A stretch of 64,000 nt of DNA from Mycobacterium haemophilum DSM 44634. GTDB taxonomy: Bacteria > Actinomycetota > Actinomycetes > Mycobacteriales > Mycobacteriaceae. The first letter of the stretch is position 1. Every line of letters begins with the position of its first letter. The position numbers and the translations under genes were made by a program. Where the stretch lies: NCBI RefSeq assembly GCF_000340435.2, contig NZ_CP011883.2, positions 310,001 through 374,000 on the forward strand, in the 5' to 3' direction. The notes beneath the pieces were generated by a model. That model had not been told where the DNA came from. It saw only the letters and a program-made list of their open reading frames with translations, and ran no database searches. Shown in pieces: positions 26,874-35,137 of this stretch.

Positions 26874-26914
26874 CGGTGAATCCGGCGGAGCTTGCGGCCC
26901 CGCCGGATTCACCG
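26874..26914 (-). terminator. 15-bp hairpin after the small heat-shock gene
   Basis: CGGTGAATCCGGCGG (26874-26888) and CCGCCGGATTCACCG (26900-26914) form a perfect 15-bp stem with an 11-base loop, 18 bp past the hsp stop. There is no U tract, as is common for mycobacterial terminators. The rest of 26655-26932 shows no gene. Confidence 0.8.
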
Positions 26915-26932
26915 TCATAGCGCCCCGCGAAG

Positions 26933-27403
26933 TTACTTCGTGATGGCGATGCGCTGCGCCTGGCCTGCGGCCGGGTCCCTAAAGGCACCGGTGACCCGCA
27001 CCGTCAATACACCGGCAGCATACGAAGCCGCGATGGCCTCGCTGGTGACGTGCGCGGGGAGCTGGAACGACCGGCGGAACGATCCGTAGCGGATCTCACG
27101 CAGGGTGCGGCCGGCGCTTCCTGCCACGTCCCCGGTGTGCTCATCGCGGTGTTCGCCGTGAATAACCAGGCGGTCACGGTCGACCTCTACGTTGACGTCT
27201 TCGTCCACGTCAACACCCGGCAGTTCGAGGCGAACCACTGCGTCGTCGCCATCCTTGACGATCTCAGCTGCCGGATTGAAGGCCGGGTTTACGCCACTGG
27301 TCACGGGCTTGAACCAGTCCACCGTGGCGGCAGGGCCGAAAAAGTCGCGCAGCCATCGTTCGGTGTCCCAGGCCGGTCGCGACCACAGTGCGAGGTTGCT
27401 CAT
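26933..27403 (-). CDS. hsp: Small heat-shock protein of the Acr2/HrpA type
   Basis: Alpha-crystallin (HSP20) chaperone orthologous to Rv0251c. The ATG at 27403 (MSNLALWSRPAWDTERWLRD) is preferred because AAGGAG sits 6 bases upstream; the ATG two codons earlier would touch the ribosome site. The 156-residue protein has the alpha-crystallin core: GDDAVVRLELPGVDVDED, then the conserved strand DRLVIHGEHR, then RYGSFRRSFQLPAHV and AASYAAGVLTVRV, ending ITK. Relative to H37Rv there is a small gap in the WDVEPW region. An ECF-type promoter overlapped by an HspR-like site lies about 70-95 bp upstream, fitting stress induction. Confidence 0.95.
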   Translation of the reverse strand: MSNLALWSRPAWDTERWLRDFFGPAATVDWFKPVTSGVNPAFNPAAEIVKDGDDAVVRLELPGVDVDEDVNVEVDRDRLVIHGEHRDEHTGDVAGSAGRTLREIRYGSFRRSFQLPAHVTSEAIAASYAAGVLTVRVTGAFRDPAAGQAQRIAITK

Positions 27404-27470
27404 CGACATCTCCTTACGCTTAGTTGTGAATTAGCTGTAACCGATGCCTTGCCGGCCGGCTATTTGTACA

Positions 27471-27497
27471 AACATGAGTCGACCACGCTTAAGTTCC
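27471..27497 (-). promoter_or_regulatory. SigE/SigH-type promoter of hsp
   Basis: On the minus strand GGAAC (27497-27493) is followed by 19 bases and GTT (27473-27471), the GGAAC/GTT pattern of mycobacterial SigE/SigH promoters. It lies about 70-95 bp upstream of the hsp ATG. Confidence 0.6.
27473..27493. promoter_or_regulatory. HAIR-like HspR operator
   Basis: Read on the minus strand the site is CTTAAGC, seven bases, ACTCATG, against the HspR consensus CTTGAGT-N7-ACTCAAG (11 of 14 matches). It lies inside the ECF promoter spacer, so HspR binding would block transcription. Confidence 0.6.
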
Positions 27498-27558
27498 ATC
27501 TGAGCGTTCGCCGGCAGCGAACGGTGTCACACCCGCCGCTGTGGCGTGTGAGGACGCT

Positions 27559-27574
27559 GTCATACGGGCGAAAC
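27559..27574 (+). promoter_or_regulatory. GlnR-type half box upstream of nirB
   Basis: GTCAT, six bases, GAAAC fits the GTnAC-N6-GAAAC half of the actinobacterial GlnR box with one mismatch, 45 bp before the nirB ATG. GlnR control of nirBD is established in M. tuberculosis and M. smegmatis. I see no clear second half-site. Confidence 0.45.
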
Positions 27575-27618
27575 ATTTCGCGATTTTGAGTTAATTTCGC
27601 CCTCTTACCCTCAAGGTC

Positions 27619-30207
27619 ATGGCTCCAGCCGGTATGCCGCGCCGGCACGATGCGGCCCGCCACCTCATCGTGGTCGGGCATGGCATGGTGGGCCACCGGC
27701 TGGTGGAAGCGCTCCGTGCCCGCGACAGTGCTAGTGAGTCAGGCGGGTGCTGGCGAATCACCGTCCTGGCGGAGGAGGCCGATGCGGCGTACGACCGCGT
27801 TGGCCTGACCTCCTACACCGATAGCTGGGATCGCGGCCTGTTGGCGTTGCCTGGCAACGACTACGCCGGTGACGATCGGGTTCGGTTGCTGCTCAACACA
27901 CGCGTCGCTGAAATCGACCGCACGACAAAATCGGTGGTCACCGTCGACGGCGAGCGGCATAGTTACGACGCACTGGTGCTGGCGACCGGGTCATACGCTT
28001 TCGTTCCGCCGGTGCCCGGCCACGATCTGCCCGAGTGTCACGTTTACCGCACACTTGACGATCTTGACGCCATTCGCGCGGGCGCCCAGTGCACGCTAGA
28101 GGCCGGACACGCAGGCGCGGGAGTCGTCATCGGTGGCGGCCTGCTGGGGCTCGAGGCCGCAAACGCGCTGCGTCAGTTTGGGTTGCAGACGCACGTCATC
28201 GAGATGATGCCGCGATTGATGGCCCAACAGATCGACGAGGCTGGTGGTGCGTTGCTGGCTCGGATGATCACCGATCTTGGGATCGCCGTGCATGTCGGAA
28301 TGGGTACCGAATCGATTGAATCCGTTGAACATTCGGACGGCCTCAGGTCGCTGCGGGTGCGCCTGACCGACGGTGTGCTCATCGATGCCGGCCTGGTGAT
28401 CTTCGCCGCCGGGATTCGGCCGCGCGACGAGCTGGCGGCAGCGGCGGGGTTGACGATCGCTGGTCGCGGCGGCGTGCTCACTGACTCATCCTGCCGGACA
28501 AGCGATCCGGACATCTACGCCGTCGGCGAGGTCGCCGCGATCGAGGGCCGGTGTTATGGCCTGGTTGGGCCCGGTTACACCTCCGCCGAGGTGGTAGCGG
28601 ACCGGCTGCTGGACGGGACTGCGGAGTTTCCAGATGCGGACTTATCGACAAAGCTCAAACTGCTGGGTGTCGACGTGGCCAGCTTCGGTGACGCGATGGG
28701 TGCGACCGAGAACTGTCTCGAAGTTGTCATCAATGACGCGGTCAACCGGACATACGCCAAACTGGTGCTCTCCGACGACGCCAAGACCCTGCTCGGTGGG
28801 GTACTGGTCGGCGACGCTTCGTCGTACGGGGTGTTGCGGCCCATGGTCGGCAGCGAACTGCCCGGGGACCCGCTCGCCCTGATCGCGCCGGCCCAGTCGA
28901 CTGGAGGCGCTCCGGCGCTGGGGGTTGGGGCGCTGCCGGATTCGGCGCAGATCTGCTCGTGCAACAACGTCACCAAGGGGGAGCTGAAGTGCGCGATTGC
29001 CGACGGCTGCGCCGATGTTCCCGCGCTCAAGGCGTGCACGGCGGCCGGGACGTCCTGTGGGTCGTGCGTGCCGCTGCTCAAGCAGCTGCTGGAAGCCGAG
29101 GGCGTGGAACAGTCTAAGGCGCTGTGCGAGCACTTCAGTCAATCGCGAGCTGAACTCTTTGAAATAATCAGTGCCACCAAAATCCGCACCTTCTCCGGCC
29201 TGCTGGCGCGCTTCGGCCGCGGAAAGGGTTGCGACATCTGCAAACCCGTGGTCGCCTCCATCCTGGCTTCGACCGGGTCGGACCACATTCTCGACGGCGA
29301 ACAAGCGTCACTCCAGGACTCCAACGACCACTTCCTGGCCAACATTCAGCGCAACGGCAGTTACTCCGTGGTGCCGCGGGTCCCCGGCGGTGACATCAAG
29401 CCGGAGCATCTGATTTTGATTGGGCAGATCGCGCAAGACTTCGGGCTCTACACCAAAATCACTGGCGGCCAGCGGATCGACCTGCTCGGAGCCCGCGTGG
29501 ACCAGCTGCCGCAGATTTGGAAGCGGCTGGTGGACGGTGGCATGGAATCCGGCCACGCCTACGGCAAGGCGGTGCGTACGGTGAAGAGCTGCGTGGGCAG
29601 CGACTGGTGCCGCTATGGTCAGCAGGATTCGGTGCAGCTGGCCATCGACCTGGAATTGCGCTACCGGGGTTTACGGGCCCCGCACAAGATTAAGCTGGGC
29701 GTCTCGGGTTGCGCGCGGGAGTGTGCCGAGGCCCGCAGCAAGGACGTGGGCGTCATCGCCACTGAGAAGGGCTGGAACCTTTACGTAGGCGGCAACGGTG
29801 GTATGACGCCTAAGCACGCTCAGCTGCTGGCCAGTGATTTGGACACCGAAACGCTGATCCGCTACATCGACCGGTTCCTGATGTACTACATCCGAACCGC
29901 CGACCGACTGCAACGCACCGCCCCATGGATCGAATCGCTGCAGGGCGGGCTGGATCACGTGCGCGAGGTTGTGTGCGACGACGCGCTGGGCCTCGCCGAG
30001 GAATTCGAGGCCGCGATGGAGCGCCATGTGCAGAACTACAAGTGCGAATGGAAGGGCGTGCTGCAGGATCCAGACAAGCTGTCGCGGTTCGTCTCCTTCG
30101 TCAACGCTCCAGATGCCGTTGACACGACCGTGGCATTCACTGAGCGCGCCGGGCGCAAAGTTCCTGTGCCCATTGGCATGCCGAGTGTTCCAACGGGTCG
30201 CGAATGA
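27619..30207 (+). CDS. nirB: NirB, NADH-dependent assimilatory nitrite reductase, large subunit
   Basis: Reduces nitrite to ammonium for nitrogen assimilation. 862 residues (H37Rv about 853). Domains in order: FAD/NADH reductase (HLIVVGHGMVGHRLVEALRA at the N-terminus, GVVIGGGLLGLEAANALRQF near 165); a BFD-like [2Fe-2S] domain with ICSCNNVTKGELKCAI and CTAAGTSCGSC; then ferredoxin-like and sirohaem/[4Fe-4S] domains with KSCVGSDWCRYGQQ and LGVSGCARECAEA. The four Cys of the sirohaem site are present. The frame is intact over its whole length. It overlaps nothing upstream; nirD follows after 14 bp. Confidence 0.97.
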   Translation: MAPAGMPRRHDAARHLIVVGHGMVGHRLVEALRARDSASESGGCWRITVLAEEADAAYDRVGLTSYTDSWDRGLLALPGNDYAGDDRVRLLLNTRVAEIDRTTKSVVTVDGERHSYDALVLATGSYAFVPPVPGHDLPECHVYRTLDDLDAIRAGAQCTLEAGHAGAGVVIGGGLLGLEAANALRQFGLQTHVIEMMPRLMAQQIDEAGGALLARMITDLGIAVHVGMGTESIESVEHSDGLRSLRVRLTDGVLIDAGLVIFAAGIRPRDELAAAAGLTIAGRGGVLTDSSCRTSDPDIYAVGEVAAIEGRCYGLVGPGYTSAEVVADRLLDGTAEFPDADLSTKLKLLGVDVASFGDAMGATENCLEVVINDAVNRTYAKLVLSDDAKTLLGGVLVGDASSYGVLRPMVGSELPGDPLALIAPAQSTGGAPALGVGALPDSAQICSCNNVTKGELKCAIADGCADVPALKACTAAGTSCGSCVPLLKQLLEAEGVEQSKALCEHFSQSRAELFEIISATKIRTFSGLLARFGRGKGCDICKPVVASILASTGSDHILDGEQASLQDSNDHFLANIQRNGSYSVVPRVPGGDIKPEHLILIGQIAQDFGLYTKITGGQRIDLLGARVDQLPQIWKRLVDGGMESGHAYGKAVRTVKSCVGSDWCRYGQQDSVQLAIDLELRYRGLRAPHKIKLGVSGCARECAEARSKDVGVIATEKGWNLYVGGNGGMTPKHAQLLASDLDTETLIRYIDRFLMYYIRTADRLQRTAPWIESLQGGLDHVREVVCDDALGLAEEFEAAMERHVQNYKCEWKGVLQDPDKLSRFVSFVNAPDAVDTTVAFTERAGRKVPVPIGMPSVPTGRE

Positions 30208-30221
30208 AATCAGGAGGAACT

Positions 30222-30578
30222 GTGACGCTTATTGACGATATACAGGTGTGGACGACCGCCTGTGCATATGACCACCTCATTCCTGGCCGTGGTGTCGGTG
30301 TGCTGCTTGATGACGGCACCCAGGCGGCGTTGTTCCGGCTGGACGACGGGTCGGTGCATGCAATCGGCAACGTCGACCCGTTTTCTGGGGCAGCGGTGAT
30401 CTCACGCGGGATCGTCGGCGACCGCGGGGGTCGCGCGACGGTCCAATCGCCGATTCTGAAGCAGGCATTCGCGCTTGACGACGGTAGTTGCCTGGACGAT
30501 CCACGGTTTTCCGTGCCGGTCTACCCGGCGCGCGTCACGCCCGAAGGCCATATCCAGGTCGCCCGGGTCGCCGCCTAG
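30222..30578 (+). CDS. nirD: NirD, nitrite reductase small subunit
   Basis: Rieske-like small subunit of the NADH nitrite reductase, 118 residues as in H37Rv. The GTG at 30222 is chosen because AGGAGG lies 6 bases upstream; the in-frame ATG at 30204 overlaps the nirB stop. NirD-type proteins lack the cluster-binding Cys/His of true Rieske proteins, and none are seen here (NVDPFSGAAVISRGIVGDRG). It ends convergent with the chelatase-like gene. Confidence 0.95.
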   Translation: MTLIDDIQVWTTACAYDHLIPGRGVGVLLDDGTQAALFRLDDGSVHAIGNVDPFSGAAVISRGIVGDRGGRATVQSPILKQAFALDDGSCLDDPRFSVPVYPARVTPEGHIQVARVAA

Positions 30579-30643
30579 CCAGCTAGCCGATATCACCGAC
30601 AAGGTAGCGCTGCATCGTTGGACCGATGGCGTCGACGAGCATG

Positions 30644-31390
30644 TCAACTGACATGGAATGCAGCGGCTCGGAGCGTATCCGCCGGGGAAGAGGCTCGGTG
30701 GAACCTGCTCGCAATTAGTTGCGCTAGCCCTGGATGGGTGCCCAGCGGCTGGCTGACCAGATCGGCGCCACAGGCGCGGAGGTGTTCTTGAAACAGCCCG
30801 TCGGCCAGCAAATAGGAGGCGACCGCGACGCGGCCCGAACCATGGCGGCGAGCTTTCGCCCGTGCCTTTGCTACGGCCTTGTCTACCTGTGGACCTCCGG
30901 TGGCGGCAAATGCCAAGGCCACCGGCGATCGGATCGACGCAGACAGCAGCGCAGCGCTGGTCCGCAGGTCGGCGCGGGCTCTATGATCGGATGTGCCAGC
31001 CGCCGCAAGAATCACCGAATCACCATGGTGCCAACCGGATTTCATCAGTTGGTCGGCTACCAGTCGCGCGATCTCGCTGCTCGGCCCCAAAGCCGGGGTA
31101 ACGCTGACGTTCGGGTGTCCGCTGGCCGTGACATGAGCTGGCAGATCGGTGCGGACGTGGTATCCGCGGGACAAAAACGCCGGCACCACGATGGCGGGGC
31201 GGTCGGTGGCCGTCGGCTGAGTAGGTGGCGAAAACGCGGAAAGCACCTCGCTTGGTGTGGGGCCCAATACGTCGACAAACGCCACCTGCACCGTACCGCC
31301 GACCAGCGCGCTCACCTGGGCCGCAAGTTTTCCGATCATCGCAACACCACCCGGTTTGCGGGTGCCGTGTGCCGCCAGAATGAGATTCAT
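30644..31390 (-). CDS. Sirohydrochlorin chelatase-like protein (Rv0259c)
   Basis: CbiX/SirB-type class II chelatase of 248 residues. It opens NLILAAHGTRKPGG with the conserved metal-binding His of the first half. The second half has the PAFLSRGYHVRTDLPAHV and ILAAAGTSDHRA regions. The family inserts iron or cobalt into sirohydrochlorin. Beside nirBD, whose large subunit needs sirohaem, iron insertion is the likely role. Its ATG overlaps the stop of the upstream regulator gene by four bases, so the two are one operon. Confidence 0.88.
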   Translation of the reverse strand: MNLILAAHGTRKPGGVAMIGKLAAQVSALVGGTVQVAFVDVLGPTPSEVLSAFSPPTQPTATDRPAIVVPAFLSRGYHVRTDLPAHVTASGHPNVSVTPALGPSSEIARLVADQLMKSGWHHGDSVILAAAGTSDHRARADLRTSAALLSASIRSPVALAFAATGGPQVDKAVAKARAKARRHGSGRVAVASYLLADGLFQEHLRACGADLVSQPLGTHPGLAQLIASRFHRASSPADTLRAAAFHVS

Positions 31391-32532
31391 CGGACACCTG
31401 TTGGGGTGTCGATCGCGAGCCGGTAACCACGTTTGACCACCGTGGTGACAATGTTCTTGTCGCCCAAGGCTGTTCGGAGTCGAAGCATAGCTGTGTCGAC
31501 CGCGTGCGGGTCGTTGCTCTGTCCGGGCAGTACGCGTAACAAGTCACTGCGCGCGACCACATCGCCCGGGCGTTGGGCCAGCGCTCGCAGTGTTGACATC
31601 GCGGCCCCCGACAGCGACTTGACCGAGCCGTCTACCAGCACGCAGGCGCCGCGGATTTCGATCACGTGGCCGGCCGCAGTGATGGTGGTCGACCGCAGCG
31701 GCGGTAACTGCTGGGCGATGTGTCGAGCCAGTGCTCCCAACCGCATTCGCTCCGGCGATGACGTCGGGATACCCATCCGGATCAACGGCTGGGCGGTGAC
31801 CGGGCCCACGCACATCGCGTGTACATCGGTGCGCAGTGCTTGCAGCAGCTTATCCTCGATGTCCAATTCGCGGCTGCGTTCCAACGTCGCTGCTGCTGCG
31901 GGTGCCGAGGTAAAGCTAACCGCGTCGAACTGCCGTCGGGCAATTGATTTGACCAGCTGGTCGAAGTCGCCGCCGACTGGGGCTGGCTTCCATCGGTATA
32001 CGTGGATGGGCACCACGTCGGCGCCCGCTGCGCGCAACTCATCGAGAAAATCGGGAAATGGGTCCCAAGCCGCCGCTGCGCCGTGCAGCTGGATGGCGAC
32101 ACACTTAGCGGATACACCGGCTTCGAGCAGGTATTTCAACACCTCGCGCGACGATTCGGATTTCGGTGACCACTCCTCATGTAGGCCCGCGGCGCGTAAC
32201 GCTCCGGTCGCCTTCGGTCCACGGGCCACTATCCGGGTGCTGGACAGCGATGCAATCAGCTGGTTTGCCAGGCCCCAGCCGTCGGCTGCCGCAACCCAGC
32301 CGCGAAAACCGATACCGGTGTGCGCCACCAAGATGTCGGGCGGTTTGGCGATCAAAGCCGTTGTGTTGCTGTGTAGTTCATCATCGTCGGGCAGGGCGAT
32401 GATGTTGATCGCCGGGGCACTGCAGACAGCTGCGCCATGGCGGCGTAGTAACGCACATAGTTCTTCGGCGCGGTTGGCCGACGTCACCGCAATCCGGTAG
32501 CCGGTCAGCGGCGCTGAGTCTGGCAGGCCCAT
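31387..32532 (-). CDS. nnaR: NnaR-like regulator: HemD domain fused to winged-helix domain
   Basis: 381 residues, equal to Rv0260c. Residues 1-265 resemble uroporphyrinogen-III synthase (GYRIAVTSANRAEELCALL, VSFTSAPAAAATLERS). The last 100 residues are an OmpR-type winged helix (LSGAAMSTLRALAQRPGDVV, RSDLLRVLPGQSNDPHAVDT, VVKRGYRLAI). The M. smegmatis homologue NnaR works with GlnR to activate nitrate and nitrite genes, which fits the neighbours nirBD and narK3. The HemD part may sense a tetrapyrrole instead of catalysing; that is inference. It is transcribed together with the chelatase gene. Confidence 0.9.
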   Translation of the reverse strand: MGLPDSAPLTGYRIAVTSANRAEELCALLRRHGAAVCSAPAINIIALPDDDELHSNTTALIAKPPDILVAHTGIGFRGWVAAADGWGLANQLIASLSSTRIVARGPKATGALRAAGLHEEWSPKSESSREVLKYLLEAGVSAKCVAIQLHGAAAAWDPFPDFLDELRAAGADVVPIHVYRWKPAPVGGDFDQLVKSIARRQFDAVSFTSAPAAAATLERSRELDIEDKLLQALRTDVHAMCVGPVTAQPLIRMGIPTSSPERMRLGALARHIAQQLPPLRSTTITAAGHVIEIRGACVLVDGSVKSLSGAAMSTLRALAQRPGDVVARSDLLRVLPGQSNDPHAVDTAMLRLRTALGDKNIVTTVVKRGYRLAIDTPTGVR

Positions 32533-32610
32533 ACGACCTGTGTATTCCTAAGAGGTTTCGGCCGCGTTACCGAGCAATTGCTGACGCATTGCCCAGTGCT
32601 GCGGCGGTGA

Positions 32611-32712
32611 TCACCCACGAGCAAGCTCAGCTGGGGTTTCGACGCCGGAGACACCGTCGGCCGAGGTCGGCCGCCGAACATACAGCGTCCAAGTCAGTCG
32701 CGGTGCCGCCCC
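32611..32712 (-). pseudogene. 3' remnant of a second narK-like gene
   Basis: The minus-strand frame ending in TGA at 32611 reads LTWTLYVRRPTSADGVSGVE followed by TPAELARG. This aligns with the NarK3 end 300 bp away (LTWAIYVRRPLPAAAHTG..). No upstream part of the gene survives. The rest of the 32533-32904 gap holds no recognisable gene. Confidence 0.7.
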
Positions 32713-32904
32713 TAAGGGAGGACTCGCGACGTGCCAAGTTGATTTCTAGTCCAAAGAAAATGTAGGGCGGAGCGATATCCGCGGACCGAGCACCCCACTA
32801 AATTTGGGTCCCAATTCATCGTCGATTTATCAGATCAGGCCGCTGCGCGACACATAAACGGTTGCGACGACCCGCCGGGCGGATTCAAGCGAGCTATGCT
32901 GGCC

Positions 32905-34314
32905 CTATACATAAGCCAACGCCGCTGGCGACGTAGTTTCTGACCCGGTATGCGCGGCGGCTGGCAGCGGTCGGCGCACATATATCGCCCAGGTCAGCAC
33001 CGACGCGGCCACGTAGAACAACATGAACACCCAGAACGCCGATGTCGCCGTGCCACTGTTCAGGTAGGACTGCCGCAAAGCCAGATTGACGCCGACGCCG
33101 CCGATCGCGCCGATCGCGCCGGCAAGGCCAATCAGTGCGCCAGACATCGAACGTGACCACAGCCGCCGCTCGGCTTCAGTCACCGATAGCGAGCGGCTGC
33201 GTGCTTCGAAAATCGACGGAATCATCTTGTATACCGAACCATTGCCGACGCCAGACAAAATGAACAGTGCGACGAATCCGGTGACGTAGCCGATCATCGC
33301 GGCGGCGGGAGCTGGTCCGGCGGCATGATCGCCGAAAGTGCTTGTGCTGGCCAGCATTCCGGAGGCTAGAATCATCGAACAGAAGGCGGCGAGGGTGACC
33401 CGCCCACCTCCGACGCGGTCGGCGAGCCGGCCGCCGTAGATGCGGGATAGTGAACCCAATAGTGGCCCCAAAAAAGCGATTTGGGCCGCGTGCAGCGAAG
33501 CCTGCGCCGTGCCTTGACCGCTGGCAATGAAGTTGATCTGCAACACTTGGCCAAATGCGAACGAGAACCCGATGAATGAGCCGAAGGTGCCGATGTAGAG
33601 CAGCGCGATCACCCAGGTATGCGGCTCGGCGAGCACCGCCCGCAGCGTGCCCATCTCGATGCGGTACTGCTGCAGATTGTCCATGTAGCGCGCCGCGCCG
33701 ATTCCGGTGACCGCCAGCAACACCAGATATACCGCACACACCCAGTAGGGCTGTTGGTCGCCGACCGTCGCGATCACCAACAGGCCCACCAGCTGGATCA
33801 CCGGCACCCCGAGGTTGCCACCGCCGGCGTTGAGCGCCAGCGCCCAGCCCTTGAGTCGCTGCGGAAAAAACGCGTTGATGTTCGTCATGGAGGAGGCGAA
33901 GTTGCCGCCACCGAAGCCGGCAAAGGCCGCGCACACCAGGTACGGCCACAGCGGCAGACCGGGATTGGCTAGCAGTAGCAGTGTGCCGACGGTGGGGATT
34001 AACAGCATCACCGCGGAGAATATGGTCCAGTTACGCCCGCCGAACCTTGCGGTGGCAAAAGTGTAGGGGAATCGCAGGCACCCTCCGACTAGGGTCGCGG
34101 TGGCGCCTAGCAGGAACTTATCGCCTGCCGAAAGGCCATACACGGACGTGGGCATGAACAGCACCATCACCGACCAGATGGACCAGATCGAGAACCCGAC
34201 ATGTTCGGCGGCGATCGACCAGATCAGGTTGCGACGGGCGATGCTTTTGTTGCCGGCCTCCCAGGCCACAGTGTCTTCGGGATCCCAATTCGTTAGCAGG
34301 TGTGAACGGCCCAT
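32905..34314 (-). CDS. narK3: NarK3, nitrate/nitrite transporter (MFS)
   Basis: Major facilitator transporter of the NarK family, 469 residues from the ATG at 34314, as in H37Rv. The ATG two codons upstream at 34320 is also possible, but GGGGA spacing favours 34314. Twelve hydrophobic segments are visible. The nitrate signature region is recognisable in AFAGFGGGNFASSMTNINAFFP followed by GWALALNAGGGNLGVPVIQL, and in a second Gly-rich block GGVGVNLALRQSY. The N-terminal DPEDTVAWEAGNKSIARRNL is typical of the mycobacterial proteins. It should supply nitrite or export it for the NirBD system beside it. Confidence 0.95.
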   Translation of the reverse strand: MGRSHLLTNWDPEDTVAWEAGNKSIARRNLIWSIAAEHVGFSIWSIWSVMVLFMPTSVYGLSAGDKFLLGATATLVGGCLRFPYTFATARFGGRNWTIFSAVMLLIPTVGTLLLLANPGLPLWPYLVCAAFAGFGGGNFASSMTNINAFFPQRLKGWALALNAGGGNLGVPVIQLVGLLVIATVGDQQPYWVCAVYLVLLAVTGIGAARYMDNLQQYRIEMGTLRAVLAEPHTWVIALLYIGTFGSFIGFSFAFGQVLQINFIASGQGTAQASLHAAQIAFLGPLLGSLSRIYGGRLADRVGGGRVTLAAFCSMILASGMLASTSTFGDHAAGPAPAAAMIGYVTGFVALFILSGVGNGSVYKMIPSIFEARSRSLSVTEAERRLWSRSMSGALIGLAGAIGAIGGVGVNLALRQSYLNSGTATSAFWVFMLFYVAASVLTWAIYVRRPLPAAAHTGSETTSPAALAYV

Positions 34315-34555
34315 AGACATTCCCCGCGGCTCCTACCGTGACCTTTGCTCGTGATCACGCTAGAAATCCTTTGTTGCCTGGGCGCTGCCGCCAGTGACCC
34401 CGGTGTGTGAATTTCGGCTCACCACCGTAGTCCTGACGCAGTGAGCGGCGTGTGGACCAGATGAGGTACGCAGGCTGCGGTGCGTGTCTCAGTCAATCCG
34501 CGTGGCGTGCACCGCCATCATCGGCAGGTGTACCGAGTCGGCACTGGGTAGCGAC

Positions 34556-35101
34556 TCACCACACGTCGCCGGCGCGCCAATCGCACATCAGCTCCGCGGA
34601 GGTATCCAGGTTGATGCCGACCGGCAGGACGAACACCGATCCGTCGTCATCGGGCGTACGGGTCGCACCGGTGGGAGCCAGCACCGACGTCGGGCCGCGC
34701 CAGGGCAACCAACCGCGCGACATGTACACGCTGCGGGCGCGGGCCGAGGAACTCAAGGCCCCGAGTTGATAGGCGCCGCGCATCACCTGCTCGACGGCGT
34801 CCAGCAGCGCGTGCACCAGCCCTTGGCCCCGGCAGTCCTCCCGTACCGCGACACCTTCGAGGTAACCGCAACGCAGCGCGTTGCCACGGTAGAGCAGTCG
34901 CCGCTGAACGACCGCGGCGTGCGCAATGATCGCGCCGTGCCGCCAGATCAGGGCGTGCATCCCGCCCAGGGTGTGTTCCCAGTCGGTCTCGTCGAAGTTG
35001 CCGGCGAAGGCGTCGGTGACCATCTGATGGATGCGGTGGCGTGTCTCGCCGTCGAGATCGGCGGTATGAACCAGGCGCGCGGTATGTACCTGAGGGTGCA
35101 C
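34556..35101 (-). CDS. aac: Aminoglycoside 2'-N-acetyltransferase
   Basis: GNAT acetyltransferase of the AAC(2')-Ic type, 181 residues like Rv0262c. It has the acetyl-CoA binding region VREDCRGQGLVHALLDAVEQ (R/Q-x-x-G-x-G/A) and the conserved SSSARARSVYMSRGWLPWRGP, ending in DTSAELMCDWRAGDVW. In mycobacteria such chromosomal enzymes acetylate 2'-amino aminoglycosides in vitro but confer little clinical resistance; a house-keeping substrate is suspected. The gene stands alone: 35102-35137 separates it from the pxpC pseudogene. Confidence 0.95.
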   Translation of the reverse strand: MHPQVHTARLVHTADLDGETRHRIHQMVTDAFAGNFDETDWEHTLGGMHALIWRHGAIIAHAAVVQRRLLYRGNALRCGYLEGVAVREDCRGQGLVHALLDAVEQVMRGAYQLGALSSSARARSVYMSRGWLPWRGPTSVLAPTGATRTPDDDGSVFVLPVGINLDTSAELMCDWRAGDVW

Positions 35102-35137
35102 AGTCCCTGTTTACCAGGCTTGGCTACCGGGCTGGTG

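Noticed and set aside
31433..32500. Plus-strand open frame of 355 codons opposite the NnaR-like gene
   Set aside because: Its Ser/Arg-rich composition mirrors the third codon positions of the real gene; no family match.
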